Shown one piece after another: positions 1 through 9,603 of a DNA stretch of 64,000 nucleotides. A program made the position numbers and the translations under genes. Below the pieces are notes generated by a model. That model saw only the letters and a program-made list of their open reading frames with translations, had not been told where the DNA came from and did not search any database. The stretch covers positions 124,001 to 188,000 of the forward strand of contig CAWCON010000001.1 of the NCBI GenBank assembly GCA_963797185.1, written 5' to 3'. Position 1 is the first letter of the stretch, and each line of letters begins with the position of its first letter. This stretch comes from CAWCON01 sp963797185 (GTDB taxonomy: Bacteria > Patescibacteriota > Saccharimonadia > Saccharimonadales > UBA4665).

Positions 1-797
1 TTAAAACCGGTTTTATGGATTTTCTGCAGGTCAAAAGTACTTTGCAGTGGCCTGGCTGCCGCTTCCGGTTTATCTTGATAATACTCGGCTGTTGAGATGT
101 CAGTTACACTCAAATCAAAACCAGCCTGATCGAATACGCTTCGAGCAATATTTGCCCAGCTGGTCGGCATGCCACCATTGCTGACATTATAAATACCGAC
201 TCGCGGATTATGCTTTAGTAAATGATCGATTGCCCGAACCAGCTCGTTCGTAAATGTTGGCCGACCGATTTGGTCGGCAACGACTGTCGGTGCAATACCT
301 CTTCGACCTAAATCGAGCATTGTCCGGACAAAGTTTTTGCCATCGCCGATCACCCATGATGTGCGCACAATATAATATTTCGGCAATACACTGATCACAA
401 TATCACCGGCTGCTTTAGTTTCTCCGTAAACATTGAGTGGACTAAACGGTTCGCTTTCGGTATGTGGTGTTTTGCTGCCGTCGAAGACATAATCCGTTGA
501 AATATGAACGACACATAAATCATGTTTGAGTGCTTCAGTTGCAAGATCGTATAAGGCCACGGCGTTTATTGACCACGCAGCAAGCCGTCCGTCTGTCGTT
601 TCAGCACCGTCAACGTTCGTATAGGCGGCGGCATTTATAAGGGTTGTAATGCCGCTCCAATCAAAGTTAGCCAATTGAGTTTTATTGGTGATATCGAGCT
701 CGCCAACGTCAGCAGTCCTAGCTTGTGGATAACGCTCATGAAGGGCTCGCCCAAGCTGTCCGTTCGCTCCAATGATGAGAATTGACTCATCGTTCAT
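1..797 (-). CDS. rfbD: dTDP-4-dehydrorhamnose reductase, 3' end outside the window
   Basis: Last step of dTDP-L-rhamnose synthesis: NAD(P)H reduction of dTDP-4-keto-L-rhamnose. The first 265 codons are visible and the reading frame is still open at base 1, so only a short C-terminus is missing (the family is usually about 280-300 residues). The N-terminus has a Rossmann glycine motif (ILIIGANGQLGRA), followed by the family-typical STDYVFDG and an active-site YxxxK in NVYGETK. The ATG overlaps the rfbC stop by four bases (ATGA), so the two are translationally coupled. It is the last visible gene of the minus-strand polysaccharide operon. The thymidylyltransferase rfbA is not seen here and could lie beyond base 1. 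Confidence 0.93.
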   Translation of the reverse strand, partial: MNDESILIIGANGQLGRALHERYPQARTADVGELDITNKTQLANFDWSGITTLINAAAYTNVDGAETTDGRLAAWSINAVALYDLATEALKHDLCVVHISTDYVFDGSKTPHTESEPFSPLNVYGETKAAGDIVISVLPKYYIVRTSWVIGDGKNFVRTMLDLGRRGIAPTVVADQIGRPTFTNELVRAIDHLLKHNPRVGIYNVSNGGMPTSWANIARSVFDQAGFDLSVTDISTAEYYQDKPEAAARPLQSTFDLQKIHKTGF

Positions 798-1369
798 GCT
801 GCCGGCTCCATCGGTTTAATAGCCGAGAGTAGCGGATGGGCACGATCCCGATCCGACATGATGGCTTGCTTAAGTGGGATTGGCCAGGCAATATTGAGGG
901 TTTGGTCGCCAAGATTTACAAAAACGTAGTCATCATACTTTTGGGGGCTCCAGTGATCATTCACGCTGTATATATAATAAGTATTATCTTCTAGCGTCTG
1001 GAACGAGTTCGCGATACCTTGCGGTAGAAACACGGCATGGTTCTGATCAAGGGTAAGGGTAACAACTTTACCAAATGTTGGGCCGCGGCGGAGGTCAAGG
1101 TAGGCAACAAAAACGCTGCCAGTAACAACTGAGATGTACTTATCCCATGGCTCAGAATGGAAACCGCGTGTTACGCCCCGTTGTTTGTTATAAGAAATAC
1201 TGTTTTGGACAACTTTAAACTGTTTCGGCATACCAGCCTCAACAAGTTTTTTTTGATGGAATTTCTCTTGGAACCAACCGCGTTCATCGCTAATCGAAGT
1301 AACATCAAATGTCAGTAATCCGGGCAGAGCTGTCGCGTGGCCAGTAAACTCAGTCGTTGCAACGGCCAT
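794..1369 (-). CDS. rfbC: dTDP-4-dehydrorhamnose 3,5-epimerase (RmlC-type cupin)
   Basis: Cupin-fold epimerase converting dTDP-4-keto-6-deoxyglucose to the L-rhamno form. The protein is 191 residues, normal for the family, with the expected GVTRGFH stretch placing the catalytic-base His at residue 71 and a nearby Lys at 77. A segment that normally reads AHGF reads IANSF here (Asn121 where a conserved active-site His is usual), a noticeable departure. Position between rfbB and rfbD supports the rhamnose role. The gene begins two bases after the rfbB stop and overlaps rfbD by four bases. Confidence 0.9.
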   Translation of the reverse strand: MAVATTEFTGHATALPGLLTFDVTSISDERGWFQEKFHQKKLVEAGMPKQFKVVQNSISYNKQRGVTRGFHSEPWDKYISVVTGSVFVAYLDLRRGPTFGKVVTLTLDQNHAVFLPQGIANSFQTLEDNTYYIYSVNDHWSPQKYDDYVFVNLGDQTLNIAWPIPLKQAIMSDRDRAHPLLSAIKPMEPAA

Positions 1370-1371
1370 AG

Positions 1372-2367
1372 CTATCTGCCTATTTCCTGGTATTTAGTTT
1401 CGGTGGCTTCTTTTTGAGGTTCCCACCAGGCTTTATTCTTTGTATACCAATCGATAGTCTTCTGCAGGCCATCTTTAAAATTGCTATAGATTGGCTGCCA
1501 CTGTAGCTGACTGCGTAATTTTGCAGCGTCGATCCCGTAACGCCGGTCGTGTCCTGGTCTATCAGCGACATGCTCGTAATCGTGCGCGTCCTTACCCATC
1601 AAGGTGAGGATTAATTCCAGGACTTGTTGATTGGTTTGCTCAGCATTGGCACCGACCATATAGGTGTCGCCAATGGTTCCCTTTTCTAAAATCATTAAGA
1701 TGGCAGCAGAATGATCTTCGGCATGAATCCAATCACGAATATTGTCTCCTTTGCCGTAGAGTTTTGGTTTTACACCTGACAGTATATTAGTGATTTGCCG
1801 CGGGATAAACTTTTCAACGTGTTGATACGGTCCGTAGTTGTTTGAACAGTTTGATAAGGTTGCTTGTACGCCAAAGCTTCTCACCCAGGCTCTGACCAGG
1901 TGATCCGAAGAGGCTTTAGTAGCAGAGTAAGGGCTGGATGGATTATAAGCACTTGTCTCAGTAAACTTGGGATCGCTTAACGTTAAGTCGCCGTATACCT
2001 CGTCGGTTGATATGTGATGAAAGCGCTTACCGTGTTTTCTGACAGCCTCTAAAAGTTGATAGGTACCAATGATATTAGTATTAATAAATGGCCACGGAGA
2101 ATGGAGTGAGTTGTCGACATGCGACTCAGCGGCGAAGTGGACAACGGCGTCACAATCAGCTACTGAGCTGTCAACGATTACCTCATTACAAATATCGCCT
2201 TCAATAAAACGGAAACGACTTTCATCCAAACCGCTAAGGTTAATTTTGTTCCCGGCATAAGTTAGGGAATCAAGTACAGTAATATGCCAATCCGGGCGCT
2301 GGCCGTAAACATACCAGACAAAATTTGAACCAATAAATCCGGCACCCCCGGTTACCAAAAGTTTCAT
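1372..2367 (-). CDS. rfbB: dTDP-glucose 4,6-dehydratase
   Basis: Extended short-chain dehydrogenase that makes dTDP-4-keto-6-deoxyglucose from dTDP-glucose, the second step toward dTDP-rhamnose. The 331-residue protein opens with TGGAGFIGS for NAD binding. The catalytic triplet region STDEVYG and the YSATK (YxxxK) motif are intact. Tail residues NRPGHDRRYGID-type sequence near 270 fit RmlB (here DRPGHDRRYGID). Together with rfbC and rfbD it forms the rhamnose-nucleotide part of the operon, 19 bases after galE. Confidence 0.95.
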   Translation of the reverse strand: MKLLVTGGAGFIGSNFVWYVYGQRPDWHITVLDSLTYAGNKINLSGLDESRFRFIEGDICNEVIVDSSVADCDAVVHFAAESHVDNSLHSPWPFINTNIIGTYQLLEAVRKHGKRFHHISTDEVYGDLTLSDPKFTETSAYNPSSPYSATKASSDHLVRAWVRSFGVQATLSNCSNNYGPYQHVEKFIPRQITNILSGVKPKLYGKGDNIRDWIHAEDHSAAILMILEKGTIGDTYMVGANAEQTNQQVLELILTLMGKDAHDYEHVADRPGHDRRYGIDAAKLRSQLQWQPIYSNFKDGLQKTIDWYTKNKAWWEPQKEATETKYQEIGR

Positions 2368-2386
2368 TCTGCTTTAATTATAGCAA

Positions 2387-3397
2387 CTATTTATATCCCT
2401 TCGGATTGTTTGATTGCCAGTGCCATGAATCGGCGCATGCATCGCTTAGTGTTTTTGTAGTATGCCAATTAAGTTCTTTATTAGCTTTGCTTACATCTGC
2501 GTAGCAAATTGCGATATCACCAGATCGTCGGGCAACGATTTTATAGGCAATATGTTTTCCGCTGACTTGTTCAAAAGCCTTAATAACCTCTAGGACGGAG
2601 TAGCCTTTGCCAGTGCCGAGATTATATACAGCTGCTTGATTAAGCTGTGCCGGATGGTCGATAGCCGCCAAGTGGCCACGAGCGAGGTCAACCACATGAA
2701 TGTAATCACGAACGCCGGTACCGTCCGGTGTCTCGTAGTCGCTACCAAAGACCGATAATTCCGGCAGACTGCCGACTGCTACCCGGCATATGTATGGTAA
2801 TAAATTATTTGGAATACCCAAGGGATCCTCACCGATTAATCCGCTCGGATGAGCTCCGACCGGATTGAAGTAACGAAGCAGACTAATCTGCCAACCTTGT
2901 TTTGTTGCTGCCAGATCTTTGAGCATTTGTTCAATCATGGCTTTGGTTTGTCCGTACGGATTAGTTGGCTGAATAGGTGAATTCTCGTCAATTGGTATGT
3001 GGGCGGGATTACCATAGACTGTTGCTGACGAGCTGAAGACAAGCTGTTTCGGACCATGGCGTTCCATCGCCTGAGTGAGGCACAACGTTGAGACGAGATT
3101 ATTGTAGTAGTAGCGTAGCGGATCACTCACTGACTCGCCGACAGCTTTTAAGCCGGCAAAATGAATAACTGCATCAAAATCTTTGCTAGCAAATAAAGCC
3201 TCAAGCTTTGATGTGTCTACCAAATCAAAAATATGCAGGTCAACTTTCTTCTTGGCAATAGATTCTACACGTTTGATTGATTCGGCTGAGCTGTTGCTGA
3301 GGTTATCAATAACCGTTACGGCGTGGCCATGTTCAAGAAGTTCAAGTACAGTGTGTGAACCAATGTAACCAGCCCCTCCAGTAACTAACATATTCAT
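2387..3397 (-). CDS. galE: UDP-glucose 4-epimerase
   Basis: Interconverts UDP-glucose and UDP-galactose, supplying galactose units for surface glycans. The 336-residue length is typical. Visible motifs are TGGAGYIGSHT at the N-terminus, SSSATVYG around residue 123, and YGQTK (YxxxK) about 148-152. The C-terminal part ends with a normal GalE substrate domain including RRSGD. Its ATG overlaps the stop of the upstream mutase gene by four bases, so it belongs to the same transcript. Confidence 0.95.
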   Translation of the reverse strand: MNMLVTGGAGYIGSHTVLELLEHGHAVTVIDNLSNSSAESIKRVESIAKKKVDLHIFDLVDTSKLEALFASKDFDAVIHFAGLKAVGESVSDPLRYYYNNLVSTLCLTQAMERHGPKQLVFSSSATVYGNPAHIPIDENSPIQPTNPYGQTKAMIEQMLKDLAATKQGWQISLLRYFNPVGAHPSGLIGEDPLGIPNNLLPYICRVAVGSLPELSVFGSDYETPDGTGVRDYIHVVDLARGHLAAIDHPAQLNQAAVYNLGTGKGYSVLEVIKAFEQVSGKHIAYKIVARRSGDIAICYADVSKANKELNWHTTKTLSDACADSWHWQSNNPKGYK

Positions 3398-4734
3398 GAG
3401 TTAATTAGTCCGGTTAGTTTGGCAACAATCTCATCAAGCGTCTTTTGGTCTTTTGCTTCAGCATTGAGTCGCAAGAGAGGTTCGGTATTGCTGGGTCGAA
3501 CATTAAACCAGCCCCCCGGGAAATGAACGGTCAGGCCATCAAGCCAGTCCTGATCATACTGATTATAGGTCGCCGCAATTTCCTTTTGCTTTTTTTCCTT
3601 ATCAGCCACCGTAAAGTTGGTTTCGGTAATCTGCAGGTATGCTTTTCTAAATGGAGCTACCAAAGCTGATAAAGTTTTTGTGGAATGGCTTAGAATTGCC
3701 AGACTGATTACCGCCGCAATCAGGCCGCTGTCTGCCATAAAGTTATCCTTAAAGAAGTAATGACCACTATGCTCGCCAGCGAAAATAGCATGATGAGTGC
3801 GCATGTCAGCTTTGATAAAAGAGTGCCCAACTCTGGTCCGGATCGGTGTCCCACCGTAACGCTTGATTGTCTCGGGAGCTATTTGGCCGCAGACGGCATT
3901 ATATAAAATGGTTGCACCGGGGTGTTGTTTAAGAAAATATTCTGCTAGTAGTGCCGTCAAAACTGTCCCGCTAACCGGCTCACCCTTCTCGTCAAGTAAA
4001 ACTGCTCTGTCGCCATCGCCATCAAATGCGATTCCCGCATCGCAAGGCTGTTGTTTCATTAATTTTTGCAAATCAACCAGGTTTGCTGGTTCGAGCGGGT
4101 TAGCGATGTGATTTGGAAATGTGCCATCAAGCTCGAAGTACAATTCCTCAACTACAAACGGAATATATGGCTCCAATTCGGCGAATATTTTTCCAGCCAT
4201 GCCATTACCAGCGTCCACGGCGATGTGGAGTGGCTTTAACTTAGTACTATCAATAAATGATAGTACGTGAGCGATCCAGTCCTCGGTTATATCTTTCTCG
4301 GCGACCGTTCCCTCTTTCGGTGCGGCCGTGAAGCTGTTTTTGAGCGCAAGATCACGGATATCCAGCAACCCGCTTTCTTCACCGATAGGCTTGGCTTCTT
4401 CTCGACACAGTTTAATCCCATTATATTCACCTGGGTTGTGACTGGCCGTGATCATTGCACCACCAGCAAGTTCGTTGCTGACAACGGCGAAATAAATCAT
4501 GTCGCTTGTAATCTCACCGATGTCAATAACGTCGCGTCCTTGTTGGCGGAGACCGTCAATGAGCGCTTGAGCTAGTTGCTTGGAATCTGGTCGCATATCA
4601 CGACCGATTGCTATACCGCCTGATTGCGGTAGCCAGTCGGCGAAGGCCCGCCCAATTTTTGTCGCAACCTCTGCATTGAGCTCACTGCCAACTCTGCCGC
4701 GAATGTCGTATGCTTTAAAAATGTCTGCGTTCAC
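3394..4734 (-). CDS. manB: Phosphomannomutase/phosphoglucomutase
   Basis: Alpha-D-phosphohexomutase moving phosphate between C6 and C1 of mannose or glucose, feeding nucleotide-sugar synthesis for the neighbouring enzymes. At 446 residues it is full length. The phosphoserine loop reads TASHNPGEYNG, the metal loop DGDGDR, the sugar loop GEHSGH, and the phosphate-binding loop RPSNTEP. Whether mannose or glucose is preferred cannot be told from these motifs. It lies between a glycosyltransferase (12-base gap) and galE (four-base overlap). Confidence 0.93.
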   Translation of the reverse strand: MNADIFKAYDIRGRVGSELNAEVATKIGRAFADWLPQSGGIAIGRDMRPDSKQLAQALIDGLRQQGRDVIDIGEITSDMIYFAVVSNELAGGAMITASHNPGEYNGIKLCREEAKPIGEESGLLDIRDLALKNSFTAAPKEGTVAEKDITEDWIAHVLSFIDSTKLKPLHIAVDAGNGMAGKIFAELEPYIPFVVEELYFELDGTFPNHIANPLEPANLVDLQKLMKQQPCDAGIAFDGDGDRAVLLDEKGEPVSGTVLTALLAEYFLKQHPGATILYNAVCGQIAPETIKRYGGTPIRTRVGHSFIKADMRTHHAIFAGEHSGHYFFKDNFMADSGLIAAVISLAILSHSTKTLSALVAPFRKAYLQITETNFTVADKEKKQKEIAATYNQYDQDWLDGLTVHFPGGWFNVRPSNTEPLLRLNAEAKDQKTLDEIVAKLTGLINS

Positions 4735-4746
4735 TATGTTGCCTCC

Positions 4747-5874
4747 TTACTTTATTGGATCTTCAGATTGGATATGTGACTCTAGTAACGCGAGTATGTC
4801 CTCCTTGAAATGGTCTATTCCAAATTGGGTGGCATAATTAGCGATGAAGCTATGATCAAATTTTTGAGAGGGGAATAGTTCCAATGCTTTAAGCAGTCCT
4901 TTTGTAGTTAGTGGCGAAAAGAACAAACCAGTCTTGCCATTGATCACATAGTCGAGCGGCCCCCCTCCATTGAAAGCGATCACGGGAGTTCCTGCTGCCA
5001 TCGCTTCGACCGGGACAATGCCAAAGTCTTCATGATCAGTCGGGAAAATAAATGCTCTAGCGGCGGTAAAATAATGAGCCACCTCTGCATCAGAAACGTC
5101 CGTAACAAACCGTATTGTTGGTCCGGCGATTCGCAAAAGATTGTTATGTTCTGGGCCATCACCGATGACAGTCAGGCTTACCCCCAATTTATTACAGGCT
5201 TTAATAGCCAAATCGAATTGTTTGTATGGAGTCTGCCGTCCGGCCGTTACGTACCCGTCTCTCTTTTGTTCACTTGGAGCTTTAAATCGTGCCGTATCAA
5301 CTGGCGGGTGAATGACTACTGAATCACGGCCATAGTACTTTAGTATTTGTGTTTGAGTGAAAACAGAATTTGCGATCAAATAATCTGGTCGCTGTGCAGC
5401 GCGCTTGTCCCAGCGTCGCATCGGACCCACCAAAAGTTTTAAGCCAATGCGAGCCAACCAATTGAAGTGTCCAAAACCAGGCGTCTGAAGATACTGTTCG
5501 TAACGGATCCAATAATAATGCGTTGGGGCGTGACAATAGCTGATGTGCACGGTTTTTGTTCCCGTCTTTACTGCCTTGGCTTCAGCGCCGCTGGATGAGA
5601 TGACCAGATCGTATTCGCTCAAATCGAGATGGCTGAAGTACCAGGCTCGTAAAACCGGTAAGAATTTGCGCAGACCAGTTGGTAAGCGTTGCAGCCATCC
5701 TGTTCGTACATCGGCCTTACCGAGCCACTTCGTAGTTTCCGGGTTATATTGTGATGTGTAGATTGGTGCTTCTGGGAACATCTCGTGCAGGGTAGCTATG
5801 ACCCGCTCAGCACCACCAACTCCAACTAGCCAGTCGCAAACTAAGGCTATTTTTTGGTCGCCAAGTTTATTCAT
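4747..5874 (-). CDS. GT4-type glycosyltransferase
   Basis: A 375-residue GT-B fold glycosyltransferase likely adding a sugar to the lipid-linked repeat unit at the cytoplasmic membrane face. The N-terminal half has VGGAERV, typical of GT4 acceptor domains. The donor domain contains the E-x7-E motif in EDFGIVPVEAMAAGTPV near residue 290. Its ATG overlaps the stop of the upstream polyprenyl glycosylphosphotransferase by four bases, so it may perform the step after chain initiation. Sugar specificity is unknown. Confidence 0.88.
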   Translation of the reverse strand: MNKLGDQKIALVCDWLVGVGGAERVIATLHEMFPEAPIYTSQYNPETTKWLGKADVRTGWLQRLPTGLRKFLPVLRAWYFSHLDLSEYDLVISSSGAEAKAVKTGTKTVHISYCHAPTHYYWIRYEQYLQTPGFGHFNWLARIGLKLLVGPMRRWDKRAAQRPDYLIANSVFTQTQILKYYGRDSVVIHPPVDTARFKAPSEQKRDGYVTAGRQTPYKQFDLAIKACNKLGVSLTVIGDGPEHNNLLRIAGPTIRFVTDVSDAEVAHYFTAARAFIFPTDHEDFGIVPVEAMAAGTPVIAFNGGGPLDYVINGKTGLFFSPLTTKGLLKALELFPSQKFDHSFIANYATQFGIDHFKEDILALLESHIQSEDPIK

Positions 5875-7310
5875 TTACCGCTATCATGTCTAAGAACTAC
5901 ACGAATGGTTTTTGCGAGTATGATCAAATCAAACCAGAAGCTCCAGTTTTGAACGTAATATAGATCAAGCGTTCCTCGCTCTTCAAAATTAATATTACGG
6001 CGTCCGGATACTTGGGCGAGTCCGGTAAGTCCTGAGCGTACGCTCAATATCGTGTGGCGTTTTTCGTAGACAGCCAGCTCCTCTGGAACAAGTGCTCTAG
6101 GGCCGACTAAGCTGATGTCGCCTTTAATTACGTTTAATAACTGCGGTATTTCGTCAAGGCTGGTGGAGCTTAAGAAACGGCCCAGGCGACTGTAACGGGG
6201 ATCGTTGGGGACTTTGTCGCCATTGGCTCGGTACTGTTTAATAAGATTGGTTTGCCCCATTTTTGTAAAAGCTTCCTCGGGGGTCAGTCCATTATATGCC
6301 GGTTTGATAGTTCGGAATTTGTAAATCCTAAATTCGTGATTATACCGAGTCAATCTGACCTGTCGATAAAAAATCGGACCGTGATCAAATAGCAACATTA
6401 GTAGGGTGATGATGGCCATAAACGGCAGGGCAATGATCAGTCCGACGATGCCAATAGAGACATCAAATAATCGCTTGACTATCCTCCCCCAGCCAAACAG
6501 CGCTGTTTGGTGCACAGCAATGACTGGCACCGAAGTTCGAAACAGCTCAACTTCAATATTCCCGACAAATAGCTCTGAACTGCTGGGTACAAAACGATAG
6601 GTAACGTGGTTCTTTTGGGCGAACTCTAAAACCTCGCGGTTTTTATTCTCGTCAGCATACATTTGGGTCTGAATAATCGAATGAAGTGAGCTTGACTGGC
6701 CTTTCTTAAGAAAATCTTCAAACGATGCGAAGCGGGCTATTTTCGGATAACCGTGCACACTGTGTTGATCGCCTACAACGCCAATAATACGATAACCAGA
6801 TTTACGACTGTCTACCAAAGAATCAATTAACTCACTGGTCATAGGGGTGCTGCCAATTAGTAAGACGCTCGTTAACCCGATTCTGTAGCTAAACAGTGTC
6901 GTTCTTGTAAATCGTGCCAAGTTTCGAAAAATGAGCAAGAATATAAAACCGAATATAAAACCGATGATTGGTACAAGTTTGGCTGGGAAGATCGGCTTTA
7001 ATGATAGGAAGTTCCAAAAAACAACGAACAGCATCCCAACAAACGAACCAATCAATAATCGTCCCGCTTCACTGAAGCGCTTCTCGTAGATATTATTGTT
7101 ATACAGTCCCAATAGGGCGAAGATAAGTATCCAAAAGGGTAACACGGCCAAGAAGATGGTCAGATACGTGGTTAGATGAATGGGGTGGGCGACAGGGCCA
7201 CTGATCAACCGGGATCGGACAATAAAAGCTCCGACGAAAGCTAATACTAGCGCCAAAAAATCCCCAACTACTAAAAAGAAGTTATAGACGAGAGAAGCGT
7301 TATTCTTCAT
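5871..7310 (-). CDS. Polyprenyl glycosylphosphotransferase (WcaJ/WbaP type)
   Basis: Starts glycan assembly by transferring a sugar-1-phosphate to undecaprenyl phosphate. The 479-residue protein has four or five N-terminal membrane segments (residues 1-135), a cytoplasmic nucleotide-binding-like domain, a further membrane helix near 283-308, and the catalytic bacterial sugar transferase domain. That domain shows FYRQVRLTR, FRIYKFRT and LPQLLNVIKGDISLVGPRA, as expected. It is the first gene of the minus-strand polysaccharide operon and diverges from the O-antigen-ligase-like gene 45 bases away. Confidence 0.93.
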   Translation of the reverse strand: MKNNASLVYNFFLVVGDFLALVLAFVGAFIVRSRLISGPVAHPIHLTTYLTIFLAVLPFWILIFALLGLYNNNIYEKRFSEAGRLLIGSFVGMLFVVFWNFLSLKPIFPAKLVPIIGFIFGFIFLLIFRNLARFTRTTLFSYRIGLTSVLLIGSTPMTSELIDSLVDSRKSGYRIIGVVGDQHSVHGYPKIARFASFEDFLKKGQSSSLHSIIQTQMYADENKNREVLEFAQKNHVTYRFVPSSSELFVGNIEVELFRTSVPVIAVHQTALFGWGRIVKRLFDVSIGIVGLIIALPFMAIITLLMLLFDHGPIFYRQVRLTRYNHEFRIYKFRTIKPAYNGLTPEEAFTKMGQTNLIKQYRANGDKVPNDPRYSRLGRFLSSTSLDEIPQLLNVIKGDISLVGPRALVPEELAVYEKRHTILSVRSGLTGLAQVSGRRNINFEERGTLDLYYVQNWSFWFDLIILAKTIRVVLRHDSGK

Positions 7311-7335
7311 AAAAGCTTTTTAGGAGATAATTCCT

Positions 7336-7341
7336 TATAAT
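7336..7341 (+). promoter_or_regulatory. -10 box for the ligase gene
   Basis: TATAAT sits 14 bases before the ATG at 7356, so the leader would be only about 8 bases with no room for a full Shine-Dalgarno. No convincing -35 was seen. Confidence 0.5.
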
Positions 7342-7355
7342 GAATTGTACCATTT

Positions 7356-8690
7356 ATGGATAAACCAGCGGGCATAAAACTTATAGATTGGCAAAGAGTA
7401 CTGATTGCCGCTATTGTGGTGCTGGTTCCATTCCACGCCTTATTAACGGTGTGGGCGGGTAGTAACTTCGGCGGTTATACCGCTTGGCGGCTGTGGGATG
7501 AAGGTGTACTGATCGTACTGTGCGGATTGGCAATGTGCGTTTTATGGTGGAAAAGAACTCTCTGGCAAAAACTTAAGAAAATGCACGTTGTCTGGTTAAT
7601 CGGAGCCTATGTCATTCTTGAACTTCTGATTGGCTTTGTAGCGCTTGCACGACGAGACGTTAACGCCAAGGCGCTGATTTATGGATTAATTATTGATTTA
7701 CGATTCGTTCTCTTTTTTCTTGTTTGTTTGTTGGCTGCCAGCCAAACCACTTGGTTGCGTGAGCACTGGCGGGGACTATTGCTCATTCCGGCGGTGATTG
7801 TTGTTGGTTTTGGGCTAGCGCAGCAATTTATCCTACCGGCTGACTTCTTGAGTCATTTTGGTTATAGTCTGCACACAATTCCAGCTTATGAAACCGTAAA
7901 TCAAAGTAAACAGCTCATTCGGCTTCAGTCAACCTTGCGGGGCCCAAATCCGTTGGGTGCCTATCTTGTGATTGTAATTGGCCTGCTCTGCACGCTGCTA
8001 TTACGGGTTAATAGCGCTAAGCAACGTTTGGGTTATAGTGTACTGCTGGCTAGCAGCTTGGTAGTGCTATTCTTTAGTTACTCGAGGAGTGCTTGGGTAG
8101 CGGCCATCATCACAGCCATCATCATTCTCGGCCTTGGCTTGAAAACACGCCGACAACGGACTAGTTTTCTGGCTATCATAGGCGCATTAGTGTTGGTTGG
8201 AGTGGTTGCTGGTGTTCTTTTTCTCAGGCACGATGCTCATTTCCAAAACGTTATATTTCATACCAGCCCACATTCAGCCGCCGCCACGAGCTCGGATCAA
8301 GATCATCTAAGCGCACTCAAACAGGGAATTAACGATGTGGTCCATCAACCACTTGGTCGTGGTCCGGGCACTTCAGGACCGGCCTCTGTCTATAATAATC
8401 GTTCCCCGCGGTCACCTGAGAATTATTTTCTTGAAATTGCTCAGGGTACCGGTTGGTTAGGACTCGCCTTGTTTGTGCTTATTAACTGGCTGGTCGGCAA
8501 AGAGCTATGGCGCCAACGTCAGGACCCATTAGCGCTGTCATTGCTCGCTACTCTTATCGGTATTAGCGTCATTAATATTGTCTTACCCGCTTGGACTGAT
8601 GATACGCTCGGTTATATTTGGTGGGGAATGGCCGGTATTACACTGGCCCCAGTATTAAGGGTTCGAAAACAAACGGTGGTGAAACAATAA
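7356..8690 (+). CDS. O-antigen ligase/polymerase family membrane protein
   Basis: A 444-residue polytopic protein with roughly 10-12 hydrophobic segments and a large external loop around residues 290-350. The family signatures are LRGPNPLGAYLV before a membrane helix and the FFSYSRSAW stretch, both typical of Wzy/WaaL-type proteins. In an organism without an outer membrane lipid A pathway it more likely polymerises or transfers glycan to a cell-wall or lipid acceptor. It diverges from the polysaccharide operon, and its TAA shares a base with the next ATG. Confidence 0.82.
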   Translation: MDKPAGIKLIDWQRVLIAAIVVLVPFHALLTVWAGSNFGGYTAWRLWDEGVLIVLCGLAMCVLWWKRTLWQKLKKMHVVWLIGAYVILELLIGFVALARRDVNAKALIYGLIIDLRFVLFFLVCLLAASQTTWLREHWRGLLLIPAVIVVGFGLAQQFILPADFLSHFGYSLHTIPAYETVNQSKQLIRLQSTLRGPNPLGAYLVIVIGLLCTLLLRVNSAKQRLGYSVLLASSLVVLFFSYSRSAWVAAIITAIIILGLGLKTRRQRTSFLAIIGALVLVGVVAGVLFLRHDAHFQNVIFHTSPHSAAATSSDQDHLSALKQGINDVVHQPLGRGPGTSGPASVYNNRSPRSPENYFLEIAQGTGWLGLALFVLINWLVGKELWRQRQDPLALSLLATLIGISVINIVLPAWTDDTLGYIWWGMAGITLAPVLRVRKQTVVKQ

Positions 8691-9118
8691 TGGCTCGTCT
8701 TTCTCGTCGTAAGATTATTATTCAATTTTTGGAATATATGATTGGCGGTGGCGTATATTTTTGGGTCGGTTACCTGGTATTTGCGGTTGGGTATTCGGTA
8801 TTTCATTGGAATTGGCTCTGGGCCAAGATGCTGGCGGACGCTATTGGCTGGACGCTTGGTTATATTATTCAACGCTACTGGGCGTTCAATAATCCGGAGC
8901 TGGTCAAAAAGCCGATTCGGGTAACCGGGCGCTACGCAATAATCACACTGGTTAATTTCTTGATTGATTACCTATTGGTCGGCAGCTTAAAACATCTTGG
9001 AGTTACGCCGTATGCCGGCCTATTCATATCGTCAGTCTTTTTCACAATCTGGAATTACTTATGGTATCGTTTTTGGGTGTTTCGTATAAAACCTTCCACA
9101 GAAAGCGGTGCGCCATGA
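8690..9118 (+). CDS. GtrA-like four-helix membrane protein
   Basis: A 142-residue protein with four predicted membrane helices in two pairs, the GtrA layout; GtrA proteins are implicated in moving polyprenyl-linked sugars across the membrane. FNNPE after helix 2 and NYLWYRFWVF at the end are typical. I chose the ATG at 8690, whose A is the last base of the preceding stop, rather than an upstream in-frame ATG inside that gene. The stop overlaps the next gene's start (ATGA). The set ligase-GtrA suggests glycan export. Confidence 0.88.
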   Translation: MARLSRRKIIIQFLEYMIGGGVYFWVGYLVFAVGYSVFHWNWLWAKMLADAIGWTLGYIIQRYWAFNNPELVKKPIRVTGRYAIITLVNFLIDYLLVGSLKHLGVTPYAGLFISSVFFTIWNYLWYRFWVFRIKPSTESGAP

Positions 9119-9570
9119 CAGAAACCATTCGACCTACCAAGAAACAGCAAGAGCTACTGAATTTTATTGCAAACTTTATTACTGAGCACAGTTACAGTCC
9201 CAGCTACCGCGAAATTATGACGGGGTTGGATTATACGTCTGTCGCAACGGTAGCGTTGCATGTAAACAGCTTAATAAAAAGAGGGCACTTACGAAAAAGA
9301 GATCGGAGTGCCCGTTCGCTGGAGGTAGTGCAACCAAGCGAACCAACAAAACTAGTTACTAACGAAATTAAACCGGGCGACGAAAAGTGGCTGGTTGATA
9401 AGATCGATTATTATTTTACTCAAGCCGAACAGTCATCTGCTTTGAGTCAAAGTCAAATTGATCAACTTTATGTACTGGTTGGATCATTAAAGGTTCTCGG
9501 TTTGGACGGTGCGGCCCAAAGTTTTATCCCAAGACTTGGGAGCTTGCGCAAAGCCAAAACCGACAAATGA
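9115..9570 (+). CDS. LexA-type winged-helix DNA-binding protein without peptidase domain
   Basis: A 151-residue protein whose first 75 residues match the LexA N-terminal DNA-binding domain (TKKQQELLNFI, then YSPSYREIMTGL and VATVALHVNSLIKRGHL). The rest shows none of the Ser/Lys self-cleavage peptidase features, so it is probably not an SOS repressor that undergoes RecA-stimulated cleavage. The start overlaps the upstream TGA (ATGA), so it is co-translated with the GtrA-like gene. It may regulate nearby glycan genes; this is inference. Confidence 0.8.
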   Translation: MTETIRPTKKQQELLNFIANFITEHSYSPSYREIMTGLDYTSVATVALHVNSLIKRGHLRKRDRSARSLEVVQPSEPTKLVTNEIKPGDEKWLVDKIDYYFTQAEQSSALSQSQIDQLYVLVGSLKVLGLDGAAQSFIPRLGSLRKAKTDK

Positions 9571-9603
9571 ATCGATTTGTTGATGCATGCCGGCAATCTA
9601 TCG

